Assembly: GCA_020638855.1 (NCBI GenBank) | Contig: JACKHT010000002.1 | Location: 1-64,000 of the forward strand | DNA from: Planctomycetota bacterium | GTDB taxonomy: Bacteria > Planctomycetota > UBA1135 > GCA-002686595 | Direction: 5' to 3' | DNA length: 64,000 nt | Part shown: positions 45,767 to 55,535 of the stretch, piece after piece | How positions within the stretch are numbered: position 1 is the stretch's first letter | Layout of the letters: every line of letters begins with the position of its first letter | Translations under genes and position numbers: made by a program | Notes under the pieces: generated by a model | What the model saw: only the letters and a program-made list of their open reading frames with translations | Databases searched by the model: none | What the model was told of the DNA's origin: nothing

Positions 45767-47551
45767 TCAACCGCCCAGCAGCTTGCTGAGCCCCGCGTAC
45801 AAATCCTGGTTGCGGGCGATGGCTTGGAATCCGGACATGGCGAGCCGGACCTGGCCGGCGGAATCGGGTCCGATTTCCGCCACCATCCAGGTCCCATCCA
45901 CGGTTTCGAACTCCACTCGAACCGGATCCAAGAGTTCCTCCACCGAGTCCTGGGCTAGGTAGCGCTCGGCTTTCAGGTACACCAAGTGGTCCAACAGGGG
46001 CAGGAGTTCGGTGGGCGTCACGTCCGCATCCACGTAGCGCCAAGTTCCCTGAAGCTTGCGGAGGAACGTGCGCGTTTGGGTTCCCTGGGTCAAGCGGAGC
46101 GACTTCAAACGGCTCTCCTTGAGGTCCCAGACCAAGGGGCTGCGCCAAGCCTCGATCCCCCCTTCCAACCAGCTGCCCAGGGGCGCCGCGATCAGGGCAA
46201 CCACCCCATCTCCGTCCCGGAGGAAAGTCCGCAGGGGGGTCCCCGCGTCCGAATAGGTGACGGGGCCCACCAGCGCGGAGGCGACTTCGCCCAGCAGGGC
46301 GTTGCGGAAGTGGAAGCTCACTCGCAGGGTTGGAGCTCCAGCTGGGACACATTGCGCGATCGGGTCGGCCGCTGGCGGCAGCCAAGACACGATCTCTGCT
46401 TGCTCCCAATCACCGAGAAACTCCCCTACGCGCGCCTTGTCCGCCGGCCATTCCGCGTCGAATTCCAAGCTTCCGCTGCGCCGCCGGGCCACCGTCCAAT
46501 CCGCATCATGGGCGGCTCCTTGCGAAAGGCGGACCACCTCGTCCCCTACCTGGAGTTCGATCTGGCCCAGGTCATCGCGCAAGCTCCGCAAAAGATGCCC
46601 ATCGCGCAAGTCCGTCCAAGCATCGGTCAGTTGCTGCGCAATCGCCGAAGGCAGGGCGTACACGTAAGGGCTTCCCACCAACGTTGCGGCCCACCCTCCG
46701 CCCTCTTGGTTCGTGAACCACAATTCCTGCCGCCCACCCGCGGCATCGGTCAGAGTCAGTTTGGCCTCTGGCTGCGCCAACCCATAGCGTTCTAGGTCGG
46801 GCTCCGGAACATCCGAGACGAAGGCCTCGACGTAAATCGCCGACAAAACCCGCGCCCACAATCCCATCGCCACCGGATCCAGCTGGACCCGCACCGGGTC
46901 GTATTGTTTCCAGGCCGGACCTTCGCGTCGAGCCGTGAAGGCCAGGTCCCTCAGGCCTCCTTCGATCTCCGTAAAGCCCTGGCGTTCGATCGTCACGATC
47001 CGATTGGGGGTCACCCGAAAGATGCGCTTGTCGCGCAGATCGGAAATCGAACTTTCGAGCACCGCATCGAGGTTGCGCAGGATGCGTAGGTAACGACCCT
47101 CATAGCGAACCTCCATCTGCATCCCATCGGGATCGAGCGAGCCCACTTCCAACTCGTGGCTGCGCTGGGCGCCCCCCTCCTTGGACTCGATGACCGTCAC
47201 GATCGCGCGCGGCGGATCGAAGTGCGGCGCCAGGCTGGCCGGTTCCGCCTTGGGAATCTCAATCGCTTGCGTGAAAAGCCCATCCAGCACCAGTTTGACC
47301 CGATCGGGGGCTGCGGGATACTCCAATGGGTCGGTCAACATCCACGTTCCGTCCTGCTTTTCGAGGGCTACGTATTCAGCCCGTTCGATGTGCTCCCAAC
47401 GGATCTCGGTTACGTCCTCGGGACGCACACCGCCCAACAACGGCCCCTGGTAGAACTCGGGCCCATGCTGCTCGGAACCTTCTTGGAGGCGCGTCAAGTA
47501 GAGCAAGCCGCCGACCAACAGCAGCAAGAACAGCAGGGTTTTCCAGTTCAT
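45767..47551 (-). CDS. DUF4340 domain-containing membrane protein
   Basis: The 594-residue protein has one N-terminal membrane helix (MNWKTLLFLLLLVGGLLYL) and a large, probably periplasmic, beta-rich part matching the DUF4340 pattern seen next to GldG-type transporters (ALEKQDGTWMLTDPLEYPAA; RDKRIFRVTPNRIVTIER repeats of the domain). It is the last gene of the Gld-like cluster, 38 nt after the GldG-like stop. It probably assembles with that exporter; no enzyme function is visible. Confidence 0.75.
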   Translation of the reverse strand: MNWKTLLFLLLLVGGLLYLTRLQEGSEQHGPEFYQGPLLGGVRPEDVTEIRWEHIERAEYVALEKQDGTWMLTDPLEYPAAPDRVKLVLDGLFTQAIEIPKAEPASLAPHFDPPRAIVTVIESKEGGAQRSHELEVGSLDPDGMQMEVRYEGRYLRILRNLDAVLESSISDLRDKRIFRVTPNRIVTIERQGFTEIEGGLRDLAFTARREGPAWKQYDPVRVQLDPVAMGLWARVLSAIYVEAFVSDVPEPDLERYGLAQPEAKLTLTDAAGGRQELWFTNQEGGGWAATLVGSPYVYALPSAIAQQLTDAWTDLRDGHLLRSLRDDLGQIELQVGDEVVRLSQGAAHDADWTVARRRSGSLEFDAEWPADKARVGEFLGDWEQAEIVSWLPPAADPIAQCVPAGAPTLRVSFHFRNALLGEVASALVGPVTYSDAGTPLRTFLRDGDGVVALIAAPLGSWLEGGIEAWRSPLVWDLKESRLKSLRLTQGTQTRTFLRKLQGTWRYVDADVTPTELLPLLDHLVYLKAERYLAQDSVEELLDPVRVEFETVDGTWMVAEIGPDSAGQVRLAMSGFQAIARNQDLYAGLSKLLGG

Positions 47552-47589
47552 AGTAGGGGTATGGGGGCGGATCGAAGCGGCCGCCCCAT

Positions 47590-49188
47590 TCAAACGGTGC
47601 CGGACTTGGGTCCCCCGCGTGAGCGCAGGAACGCCATCAACAATCCCAAAGCCAGAAGCACCGGAGGAAGGATCCAAATCACGAAGCGGGTCACCTTGGG
47701 CATCGCTTCCGCAGGCAAGAGCCGCAGGTCGGGGTCCTTGGGCGAAATGTTGACGCGCCACTCGCGGCTCGCGAGCCAATTGAACGCGTTCTTGGCGAAG
47801 TCCAGGCTGGAGCCGCCCCCGCCGGAGGTCTTCAGGATTTCCGAATACAGGAAGTCCGCACTGCCTAAGACCACCAACCGCGAGCGTTGGCGTTCGGTGC
47901 CTTCGCTGACGTCTTCGCCATCGAGCACGCTGAACTCGCTGACGGCGGCCAAGTCATAGGAACGGATCGGCTCGACCTCGGCGTCGTTTTGGTAATTGAG
48001 CGGGACGGTATCCAGCCAGGACAGATTCTTGGCCGAGTGGAACAGCGCCATGGTCAACCCCGTACCCACCGTAGGTTGGCGCACCACGCGGATCGCATGG
48101 CTCCGGCTAGCCACGAGCGACCGTCCACTCTCTAGCAAGGGCTGCAGGATCTCTTGGCGGTTCATGTCGCTGGGGGGAACCAAGAAGAAGACGCTGCGAG
48201 GGCCGGTGATCAACGCACCGCTTCCCGAGGGATCGGGAAACGGTTCCATGACGGTTCCCTCGGTCAGTTCGAGGCCCCAGTCTTTGACCCATTCTGCGAT
48301 ACCCGAAGATTTGAGGTAGCGCGGATCGGCGTGAGGAGCGACCAACAGTCGCCCACCGTCGTTCAAGAACCTCGTCAAGCGGTTCTGCGTCGCTTCGCCC
48401 AAGGGATCGATCGGGCCGACCACGGCCACCACAAAGGCGTCCTCGGGCAGGTCCCCGTCTTCAGCGGGATTCCACGTGTGGATGACAAAACCGTCCTCGC
48501 GCAGGGCGGTTTCGAGCACCCCTGCGGTCTCGGCTCCCTCTTCAAATGGATCGGCCTCTCCATGGCCCGTGGTGAAGTACACATGCGGACGCTCGCCACG
48601 GGTCACGCTCAGGATCCCCTTGAGCAGGTTGATCTCGGCGTCAAACGAACGAATGGCTGGCGGCCGGTACGCGTCGGGGTTGGGGTTGCCGGGATCGAAG
48701 GTGGCCAAACCATCGATCAATCGGACGACCTCGCGTTGCTCGCCCTTGGAAACCACCACGCAGTTCTCCAATCCGCGAAGTCGCAAGTCCAACAGGCGCT
48801 GCTGGACCGCTGTGAAGTCGGCCATGTCGTTGCGGCGGATTCGCAAGCGCCCCGCAGAAACCAGCGCCATGCGTTCGAGAAGCTGCGAAGTCCGATCCTG
48901 TACTTGGGAAACCAAGCGCGCCAGCGGTGGATGCACAGGACGGAAGAAGATGTCCACGGTCACATTCTCGTCCTCGGGCAACTGCTCCAAGACCCGCGTC
49001 ATGGCCGGGTCGAGCGAGTTGGTCTCCTTGGCCGTGGTGTCGAAACGCACGCGAATTCCCGGTCGGGCCACCAGGTAGTTGATCAGCTGCACGGCAACGA
49101 CGGCCAAGCCTACCGACAAGGCGACCTGCAAAGCGATCCACCAACGGGTGCCGCGTCCGCTTTGGCGCGGTTTGCCGAGGACGGTCAT
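47590..49188 (-). CDS. GldG-like ABC transporter auxiliary protein
   Basis: The 532-residue protein has a membrane helix at each end (about residues 15-38, and LPPVLLALGLLMAFLRSR near the C-terminus). The core between them fits the ABC-type uncharacterised transport domain PF09822 (YFTTGHGEADPFEEG, FLNDGGRLLVAPHAD). GldG partners with GldA and GldF in Bacteroidetes gliding and secretion; homologues in other phyla are uncharacterised. The ATG at 49188 overlaps the permease stop by 4 bp. Confidence 0.8.
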   Translation of the reverse strand: MTVLGKPRQSGRGTRWWIALQVALSVGLAVVAVQLINYLVARPGIRVRFDTTAKETNSLDPAMTRVLEQLPEDENVTVDIFFRPVHPPLARLVSQVQDRTSQLLERMALVSAGRLRIRRNDMADFTAVQQRLLDLRLRGLENCVVVSKGEQREVVRLIDGLATFDPGNPNPDAYRPPAIRSFDAEINLLKGILSVTRGERPHVYFTTGHGEADPFEEGAETAGVLETALREDGFVIHTWNPAEDGDLPEDAFVVAVVGPIDPLGEATQNRLTRFLNDGGRLLVAPHADPRYLKSSGIAEWVKDWGLELTEGTVMEPFPDPSGSGALITGPRSVFFLVPPSDMNRQEILQPLLESGRSLVASRSHAIRVVRQPTVGTGLTMALFHSAKNLSWLDTVPLNYQNDAEVEPIRSYDLAAVSEFSVLDGEDVSEGTERQRSRLVVLGSADFLYSEILKTSGGGGSSLDFAKNAFNWLASREWRVNISPKDPDLRLLPAEAMPKVTRFVIWILPPVLLALGLLMAFLRSRGGPKSGTV

Positions 49189-49976
49189 ACGCGCCACCTC
49201 CGGGCTTCCAGGGACCGAATCGTCAGGAACAGAAAGAGCCCTGACCAAGTAAGGAAAAAGACCAACTCGGCGCTATCGAGGACCCCCGGCAAAAACGACT
49301 GCTGGAAGTGCATGGCCACATCGATCGAACGGATCCCGCTCTGAATCCAGGCCTCCGCCCGATCCCAGCCCCCCACCCATTGCGCCAAAATGTCGCGCAA
49401 CTGGGCCAAGGCCGACTGCATCAGCATGGGCAATAGCAGCCACCCGGTGCAGCCGATGATCGCGAGGAACGCCGCCAAGAGCGGTGCCTGGGTAAGGCTC
49501 GATGCAAGCAGGCTTAGGCTGACAAACAGGCCTGAAACCAGTATGGCCCCCAGGTAGGCGCACAGCAGTGCGGCCCAGTCGGGGGGCGAACCCAACCATT
49601 GCAGTTGCAAGCCGTACAGCAGAACCGATGACCACAAGACCGCCATGAACGTGGTCGCTGCCAAGAACTTGCCCACGATCACCGCCGCGTCACTCACGGG
49701 TGCGGTCAACAAGTATTCCAAGGTGCCGGTTCGTGATTCTTCCGCCAGCAAGCGCATGGCGAGCAGCGGCGGCAGGAAAATCATCACCATCCAAAAAACG
49801 ATGCCCCAACCCATGGCTGCGCTGAGAGACGCAGTAACGTTGCCACCGGTTTGGTTCAGCTGCGCCCAATACAGCAATCCGTTGAGCAACACGGCCGCCA
49901 CGAGCAGCAACCAGCCCAAGGGGGTCCAGAACAAGCTCGCGCACTCGCGACGGAAGATCACCCAGGTGCCTTTCAC
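49185..49976 (-). CDS. ABC-2 type permease (GldF-like)
   Basis: The 263-residue protein has six predicted membrane helices and the ABC-2 permease motif LLAMRLLAEESRTGTLEYLLTAP (about residues 68-90). It would form the channel for the adjacent ATPase. The GTG start at 49976 overlaps the ATPase stop by GTGA, and the 3' end overlaps the GldG-like gene. All four genes (ATPase, permease, GldG-like, DUF4340) form one operon; the exported substrate is unknown. Confidence 0.85.
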   Translation of the reverse strand: MKGTWVIFRRECASLFWTPLGWLLLVAAVLLNGLLYWAQLNQTGGNVTASLSAAMGWGIVFWMVMIFLPPLLAMRLLAEESRTGTLEYLLTAPVSDAAVIVGKFLAATTFMAVLWSSVLLYGLQLQWLGSPPDWAALLCAYLGAILVSGLFVSLSLLASSLTQAPLLAAFLAIIGCTGWLLLPMLMQSALAQLRDILAQWVGGWDRAEAWIQSGIRSIDVAMHFQQSFLPGVLDSAELVFFLTWSGLFLFLTIRSLEARRWRV

Positions 49977-51190
49977 TGGTCGCAGCCCTCCGGGTCAGAA
50001 GGGGGTTCCGGATCTCGGGGAACGGGCTTGGACAAGTCTCGGCTGGCTCCGCGGTCGAAGGGATTGAGGCTGTAGATGGCGCCGCCGGGTTTGGAGCCGG
50101 GATCCGAAGGAACTTTGGCATCGGGTAGCGCGAGCTGCAGCAGGTTGGTGGGAGCCGATTGGGCACCCGACTGGGCAGCCGACTGGGCAGCCGGTGGGGC
50201 GGGAGCTAGCGCCGGACTTGCGGCCGTCCCAAGCTCGCCCAACACCAGTTTGGAGAACACTTCCTCTAGGGTGGCCCGGGTCAAACTCAGTTCGCGCAGG
50301 GCCCATCCCTTTTGCATGGCGAGAGCTCCCACATCTTCACGTAAGTCCCCTTCCCCGCGCAGTTCAAAGGCTTGGTGGATGCCGACCCGCTCCCCAACCA
50401 CGACCGAGGCCACGCCGGGCAAGGCAGCCAGCGATCGGCGAGCAGCCTCCACATCGGAGCCACACATCGCTTCCAGTCGGATGCGTTGATCGCCAGCAAG
50501 CTGGTGGAGCAACTGCCTCTGGGTTCCATCCGCCAAGAGCTTGCCGCGGTCCAAGATGATCACCCGTGGGCAGATCAGCTCGATTTCGGCCAGGATGTGT
50601 GAGGAGAGCAGGACGGTGTGGTCTTGGGCCAACGCGCCAATCAGCGAACGAACTTCTTTGCGCTGCAACGGGTCCAGGCCGCTGGTCGGCTCGTCGAGAA
50701 TCAGCACATCCGGATTGGGTAACAACGCCACAGCGAGCCCGACCCGCTGGCGCAAACCGCGCGAGAGGTTGCCCACCAGCTGCTCGCGCCGATCGAGCAC
50801 GCCCACGCGATCGAGGACCCGAGGAATGGCCTTGGCGAGGCTCGCTCGATCCATCCCATGCAGCCGGCCGTGGAAGCGCAACATTTCGCGCACCCGCAAC
50901 TCTCGGTACAGCGGAACAGATTCGGGCAAGTAGCCGATTCGGCGCCGCACTTCGATCGACTGGCGCAAGACATCGAAGCCCGCTACCGAAAGCCGGGTGG
51001 CTTTGCTGGCGGGGAGGTACCCCGCCAGGATGCGCATCGTGGTGGTCTTGCCTGCCCCGTTGGGCCCCAAGAATCCCACCACCTCTCCCTTCTCGAGGCG
51101 AAAAGTAAGATCCTCCACCGCCAGAACTTGGCCGTAGCGTCGGTAGAGGTGTTCGACTTCGATCATGGCATGGGGCGCGGACACGCTCAT
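49973..51190 (-). CDS. ABC transporter ATP-binding protein (GldA-like)
   Basis: The 405-residue ATPase has Walker A GPNGAGKTTTMRIL (about residue 40), signature LSRGLRQRVGLAVALL, Walker B VLILDEPTSGLD and a His switch in LLSSHIL. After residue 310 a tail of about 90 residues is rich in Ala/Pro/Gln (AAQSAAQSGAQSA), unusual for this class. ATG 51190 is used; ATG 51166 (MIEVEHLYRRYG) is equally plausible. It leads the Gld-like operon. No close -10 was seen. Confidence 0.88.
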   Translation of the reverse strand: MSVSAPHAMIEVEHLYRRYGQVLAVEDLTFRLEKGEVVGFLGPNGAGKTTTMRILAGYLPASKATRLSVAGFDVLRQSIEVRRRIGYLPESVPLYRELRVREMLRFHGRLHGMDRASLAKAIPRVLDRVGVLDRREQLVGNLSRGLRQRVGLAVALLPNPDVLILDEPTSGLDPLQRKEVRSLIGALAQDHTVLLSSHILAEIELICPRVIILDRGKLLADGTQRQLLHQLAGDQRIRLEAMCGSDVEAARRSLAALPGVASVVVGERVGIHQAFELRGEGDLREDVGALAMQKGWALRELSLTRATLEEVFSKLVLGELGTAASPALAPAPPAAQSAAQSGAQSAPTNLLQLALPDAKVPSDPGSKPGGAIYSLNPFDRGASRDLSKPVPRDPEPPSDPEGCDQ

Positions 51191-51341
51191 GCAGGACCCG
51201 GGTATGGGCTGCCTGGGGTCGCTGCGTTCGGGCGGAAGGCCAGAGGCTAGTCCCTACCAACTCCCGTGCCAAGCACCATCGCCGGCTTCGGACGCAAGTC
51301 AGGGATCCGTGTTACATCCGTGCGACAGCCCGCGCAAAACG

Positions 51342-51378
51342 AGGAAGGCCGCGCAACCCACGGCTGCACGGCCTTCCT
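51342..51378 (-). terminator. intrinsic terminator after dnaK
   Basis: AGGAAGGCCG (51342-51351) and CGGCCTTCCT (51369-51378) form a perfect 10-bp stem with a 17-nt loop. On the minus strand CGTTTTG follows. It lies 35 nt after the dnaK stop. Confidence 0.65.
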
Positions 51379-51412
51379 TGCCTAGCTTACAAGCTTAGCA
51401 GGACCTAGGTCC

Positions 51413-53299
51413 TCAGGACTTGACTTCGAAGTCTGCATCCACCGCTTCGTCGTCGCCTTCGGCCTCGCTGGCTTCCGGTCCGGCCGGTCCCGCTTGGGCT
51501 CCGGCTTGAGCCGCTTGGGCCAACTTCTGGGCCTTTTGCTGGAGCGCGGTCATGGCGGCGGTGATCTTGTCCTTGTCCTCCCCCTCGCAAGCGCTGCGCA
51601 GCTCGGCGATCGACGCTTCGATTTCGCCCTTCACGTTGGCAGGCACCTTGTCGCCTTGCTCGGTGAGCTGCTTCTCGATGTCGTGGGCCCAACGGTCTCC
51701 TTCGTTGCGGGCGTCGACCAGTTCGCGCTTCTTCTTGTCGCTGTCGGCGTTGGCCTCGGCTTCGCGCTTCATGCGCTCCACTTCGTCCTCCGTCAATCCC
51801 GAGGAAGCCTCGATGCGCACGGATTGCTCGCGGCCGGTCTTCTTGTCCTTGGCCTTGACACTCAAGATGCCGTTGGCGTCCATGTCAAAGCTCACCTCAA
51901 TCTCCGGAACTCCGCGCGGAGCCGGGGTGATGTCGGTCAACTGGAAGCGTCCCAGCAAGCGGTTGTCCTTAGCGAACTCGCGCTCGCCCTGGAAGACTTG
52001 GATGTCCACCGAGGGCTGGTTGTCGCTGGCCGTCGAGAAGGTTTGGCTCTTGGTGGTCGGGATCGTGGTGTTGCGCTCGATGAGCTTGGTGAACACCCCC
52101 CCCATGGTTTCGATTCCCAGCGAAAGCGGGGTCACGTCCAGCAGGACCACATCGGAAACGTCGCCGGCCAGAATGCCCCCCTGGATCGCGGCGCCGAGGG
52201 CCACGACTTCATCCGGGTTGACACTGTGGTTCGGCTTCTGTCCGAAGAACTCTTCCACCTTTTGTTGCACCAGCGGAATGCGGGTCGAGCCCCCGACCAT
52301 CAGAATCTCGTCGATATCGCCCGGTTTGAGCCCCGCGTCCTTGAGGGCGCTGCGGCAAGGAGCGATCGAACGCTCTACTAGGTCGGCCACCAAGGACTCG
52401 AACTTTGCGCGGCTGACCGACATGGCCAAGTGCTTGGGTCCGCTTGCGTCCATGGTGATGAACGGCAGGTTGATGTCGGTCGAGTTGGAGCTCGAAAGCT
52501 CGCACTTGGCCTTCTCGCAGGCTTCTTTGAGGCGCTGCAGCGCCATCGGGTCGTTGCGGATGTCGATGCCCGAAGTCTTCTTGAAGTCGGTCGCCACGAA
52601 GTTGATCAGGACTTCGTCGAAGTCGTCGCCGCCCAAGTGCGTGTCGCCGTTGGTGGCGAGGACTTCAAACACACCGTCCCCAATCTCGAGCACGGAGATG
52701 TCAAAGGTTCCCCCACCGAGGTCGTACACGGCGACTTTGCCTTCCTTCTTCTTGTCGAGCCCGTAGACCAGGGTAGCGGCCGTGGGCTCGTTGATGATGC
52801 GTTCCACGGTCAGACCGGCGATGGCGCCTGCGTCCTTGGTGGCCTGGCGCTGCGAGTCGTTGAAGTACGCCGGGACCGTGATGACCGCTCGATCGACGGT
52901 TTCGCCCAAGTACTTCTCGGCGGCTTCCTTGAGGTTCTGCAGCACGATGGCGCTGATTTCCGGGGGAGAATAGTGCTTGCCGCCAACTTCGACCTTGACC
53001 AGGTCGTCCGGGCCACCCACCAGTTTGTAGGCCACCGATTTCTCCTCATCCGCCACTTCGTGGTGCCGGCGGCCCATGAAACGCTTGATGGACGCGATGG
53101 TTCGGGTGGGATTGGTGACGGCCTGGCGTTTGGCCGGGGCGCCTACGAGACGGCCCCCATCCTCTTGAAAGGCAACCACCGAAGGGGTGGTTCGCGACCC
53201 CTCCAGGTTGGTGATGACGACGGGTTCCCCGCCTTCCATGACCGCGACCACCGAGTTGGTGGTTCCCAGGTCGATGCCGATGATCTTGCTCTTGCTCAT
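51413..53299 (-). CDS. dnaK: molecular chaperone DnaK (Hsp70)
   Basis: DnaK folds and protects proteins with ATP. The 628-residue protein has the three Hsp70 signatures: IGIDLGTTNSVVAV (about residue 7), VYDLGGGTFDISVLE (about 187) and ILMVGGSTRIPLVQ (about 330). The substrate-binding domain and a Gln/Ala/Gly lid tail ending in DEAVDADFEVKS follow. DnaJ and GrpE are not adjacent. Unlike many genes here it has an SD-like GGGAGG 10 nt before the ATG at 53299. Confidence 0.98.
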   Translation of the reverse strand: MSKSKIIGIDLGTTNSVVAVMEGGEPVVITNLEGSRTTPSVVAFQEDGGRLVGAPAKRQAVTNPTRTIASIKRFMGRRHHEVADEEKSVAYKLVGGPDDLVKVEVGGKHYSPPEISAIVLQNLKEAAEKYLGETVDRAVITVPAYFNDSQRQATKDAGAIAGLTVERIINEPTAATLVYGLDKKKEGKVAVYDLGGGTFDISVLEIGDGVFEVLATNGDTHLGGDDFDEVLINFVATDFKKTSGIDIRNDPMALQRLKEACEKAKCELSSSNSTDINLPFITMDASGPKHLAMSVSRAKFESLVADLVERSIAPCRSALKDAGLKPGDIDEILMVGGSTRIPLVQQKVEEFFGQKPNHSVNPDEVVALGAAIQGGILAGDVSDVVLLDVTPLSLGIETMGGVFTKLIERNTTIPTTKSQTFSTASDNQPSVDIQVFQGEREFAKDNRLLGRFQLTDITPAPRGVPEIEVSFDMDANGILSVKAKDKKTGREQSVRIEASSGLTEDEVERMKREAEANADSDKKKRELVDARNEGDRWAHDIEKQLTEQGDKVPANVKGEIEASIAELRSACEGEDKDKITAAMTALQQKAQKLAQAAQAGAQAGPAGPEASEAEGDDEAVDADFEVKS

Positions 53300-53309
53300 G
53301 GTAGTTAGG

Positions 53310-53315
53310 CCTCCC
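53310..53315 (-). promoter_or_regulatory. Shine-Dalgarno-like GGGAGG of dnaK
   Basis: GGGAGG lies 10 nt before the dnaK ATG, in contrast to the many SD-less starts in the window. Confidence 0.45.
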
Positions 53316-53347
53316 GGCCGTCGCCGCGGCACTCCCGCGGACAACAA

Positions 53348-53375
53348 ACGGTAACAAGACCCGTGCCAACGCCAA
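53348..53375 (-). promoter_or_regulatory. possible sigma-70-type promoter of dnaK
   Basis: TTGGCG (53370-53375) and TACCGT (53348-53353) with 16-nt spacing would give a leader of about 40 nt carrying the SD. No CIRCE element (TTAGCACTC inverted repeat) was found. Confidence 0.3.
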
Positions 53376-53657
53376 GCGGCGCACCTAAGCCATTACGTAG
53401 GAGATACTTAGGAGCTTCGTGTGGAGGCCAGTCGATCGTCAAACTGCCCTATTGGCAGCCTGCTGCATGGCGCTGTTGATGGGCTGCCACATTGGCGCAG
53501 AGCCCTTTGGGGCCCGTACTCGGGGTCTCAAGACGCAAAAACACGCGTCGCAGAGACGGTAACGGTGCCGCTTCCACCGGCTAGGTGCCCCCCAGATGTC
53601 CTTGGCATCCCTATCATGGGGACCTCGGGATCCTCTCCTCTTTCTCCTCCAGCATCC
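53376..53657. other. dnaK / FG-GAP divergent spacer
   Basis: The spacer between dnaK and the FG-GAP gene totals 358 bp (53300-53657). Apart from the dnaK promoter and SD it shows only a TATCAT hexamer at 53613-53618, which could serve the FG-GAP gene with a leader of about 30-40 nt. No gene seen. Confidence 0.35.
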
Positions 53658-55454
53658 ATGCATACCCGCACAACCCTTGCCGCGCTGGTCGTGGCTGGCG
53701 CCTCTGCCGCCCCCGCCCCCGCCCTGGCCCAGAACAGCGTCCTCTGGGCCGAATTCCAGCAGGACAACTCCGTGCTCGTTTCGGCACCCGCGGTCGGCCT
53801 CTCCGACGTCGATGAAAAGGACTACGCCTGGGCCGACCTCAACCAAGACGGCTGGATCGACTTGGTGTCGGTTCGCAAGCAGCCCTTCACCACGCAAGGC
53901 CGGCGTACCAACGTCTTGTTCATGAACGAGTCCGGTATGTTGGTGGATCGTACTTCGCAGTATGCCACCAGCTCCGATGTGCCCGGCGACATGGGGTTTG
54001 AGACCCCCACCAACGATCGCGATGTGGCGATCATCGACGTCAACGGTGATGGCTGGCTGGATGTGATCACTGCCACAACCTTCAGCCCCGGGCAACCCAA
54101 AGAGATTTCGCACCCCCGCGTCTACATCAACATGGGGGAATCTGCGGGGCAGTGGCTGGGGCTCAACTACGAGGCTGCCCGTACCCCCGATTGGGGCACC
54201 TACCCGAACATGTGCGGACTGGGCGTGGGCGATGTGACCGGAGATGGCTTTCCCGAGCTCTACTTCTCGCACTACGAGCAAAACGCACAAGTCGACTTGA
54301 ACGACCGCCTCCTGATCAATGACGGGAACGGCTACTTCACCGATGAAAGCACGCTGCGCATGACGACCGCCATGCGTTCCTCTTCGTTTGGCACCTCGGC
54401 TTCCATGGCCGACATGAACGGGGACGGTTACAACGACATCGTTTCCGTTTCTGGCTCGGGATCCACGGGCGGGCTCACCCGTTCTTCGGTTGCCTACAAC
54501 AACCCGAACAACGAAGGCTACTTCAACGTGCTGCAGGAACCCTACTCGGGCGCACCCTACCACTCGGCCGTTGGCGACCTCAACCAAGACAACCAACTCG
54601 ACCTGATCATCAGCGACGATGGCGCCGACCGGTACCTCCTCAACCAGGGCAACGACGTCTTCGGACGGGTGGTCTGGAGCCCTGCGTACACCTACGGGGC
54701 GGGAGTGGACATTGGTTTTGCTAGCAACAACCTGATCCGCGACCTCAACGGCGACGGATGGCCCGAGGCGATCTTCTGCGACGTGGATGTCGACATCCCA
54801 GGATGCACGCGCCGCATGCAGATCTACCACAACCGTGGAGGTACGGCGGGCGGCTACGTCGAGCTGCGTGAAGAAGTCGGATCGGGCTACTACGGAGCTT
54901 TGGGCCTTCCCCAACTAACGGCGACCCACGACGTGGCCGTGTTCGACATCGACAACGATGGTGACGAGGACATGGTCGTTGGGCGCTGCGCCGGTACCGA
55001 TGTCTACCTGAACCAGCGCGACTCGATGGGCACCAACTACTGTGGTCCCGCCGCGCTCAACTCCAACCTTGGTTGGGGCATGATGTGGGCTACGGGTTCC
55101 CCTCTCGCCAGCGCCAACGACCTGACGCTGCATGCGAGCAACTTGCCGCCTTCGCAGTTTGCCTACTTCCTGGTCAGTCAAGCACGCGGAACGATTGTCA
55201 TGCCCGGCGGTAGCCAAGGCACCCTGTGCTTGGGTGGCATGATCGGCCGCTTCAACCAGGCTGGCCAGATCCTCTTCTCGGATGGCACGGGCAACATCTC
55301 GCTCGCGGTCGATACCACCGCGATCCCGACTCCCACCGTGCCCGCCACGATTCAGCCGGGCCAAACCTGGAACTTCACCGCTTGGTATCGGGATTTCGTA
55401 GCCGGTCAATCGACCAGCAACTTCTCCGACGGGCTCGAAATCATGTTCCGCTGA
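53658..55454 (+). CDS. secreted FG-GAP/VCBS repeat protein with lineage-specific C-terminal domain
   Basis: The 598-residue protein starts with a signal peptide (MHTRTTLAALVVAGASAAP, cleavage near ALAQ). It has repeated Asp-rich calcium loops of FG-GAP type, such as DLNQDGWIDLVSV, DVNGDGWLDVITA, DVTGDGFPELYFS, DLNGDGWPEAIFC and DIDNDGDEDMVVG, which predict an integrin-like beta-propeller. The last 130 residues form a separate domain beginning TNYCGPAALNSN and ending TSNFSDGLEIMFR, with CLGG in between. I recall this domain from many secreted planctomycete proteins. The ATG at 53658 follows the pyrimidine-rich upstream and gives a clean signal peptide. Confidence 0.8.
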   Translation: MHTRTTLAALVVAGASAAPAPALAQNSVLWAEFQQDNSVLVSAPAVGLSDVDEKDYAWADLNQDGWIDLVSVRKQPFTTQGRRTNVLFMNESGMLVDRTSQYATSSDVPGDMGFETPTNDRDVAIIDVNGDGWLDVITATTFSPGQPKEISHPRVYINMGESAGQWLGLNYEAARTPDWGTYPNMCGLGVGDVTGDGFPELYFSHYEQNAQVDLNDRLLINDGNGYFTDESTLRMTTAMRSSSFGTSASMADMNGDGYNDIVSVSGSGSTGGLTRSSVAYNNPNNEGYFNVLQEPYSGAPYHSAVGDLNQDNQLDLIISDDGADRYLLNQGNDVFGRVVWSPAYTYGAGVDIGFASNNLIRDLNGDGWPEAIFCDVDVDIPGCTRRMQIYHNRGGTAGGYVELREEVGSGYYGALGLPQLTATHDVAVFDIDNDGDEDMVVGRCAGTDVYLNQRDSMGTNYCGPAALNSNLGWGMMWATGSPLASANDLTLHASNLPPSQFAYFLVSQARGTIVMPGGSQGTLCLGGMIGRFNQAGQILFSDGTGNISLAVDTTAIPTPTVPATIQPGQTWNFTAWYRDFVAGQSTSNFSDGLEIMFR

Positions 55455-55461
55455 TCTGTGC

Positions 55462-55490
55462 CGAGGGCTGGGCTCATGGCTCAGCCCTCG
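55462..55490 (+). terminator. stem-loop after FG-GAP gene
   Basis: CGAGGGCTG (55462-55470) and CAGCCCTCG (55482-55490) form a perfect 9-bp stem 8 nt after the stop at 55454. No T-run follows, so termination is only probable. Confidence 0.45.
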
Positions 55491-55535
55491 CGCAGGATCG
55501 CTTCCACTCTGGGCCCCTGACCCTTTGCACGCCTC

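Noticed and set aside
53300..53400. CIRCE or sigma-32 element before dnaK
   Set aside because: No TTAGCACTC-type inverted repeat and no CTTGAA/CCCCAT pair was found.
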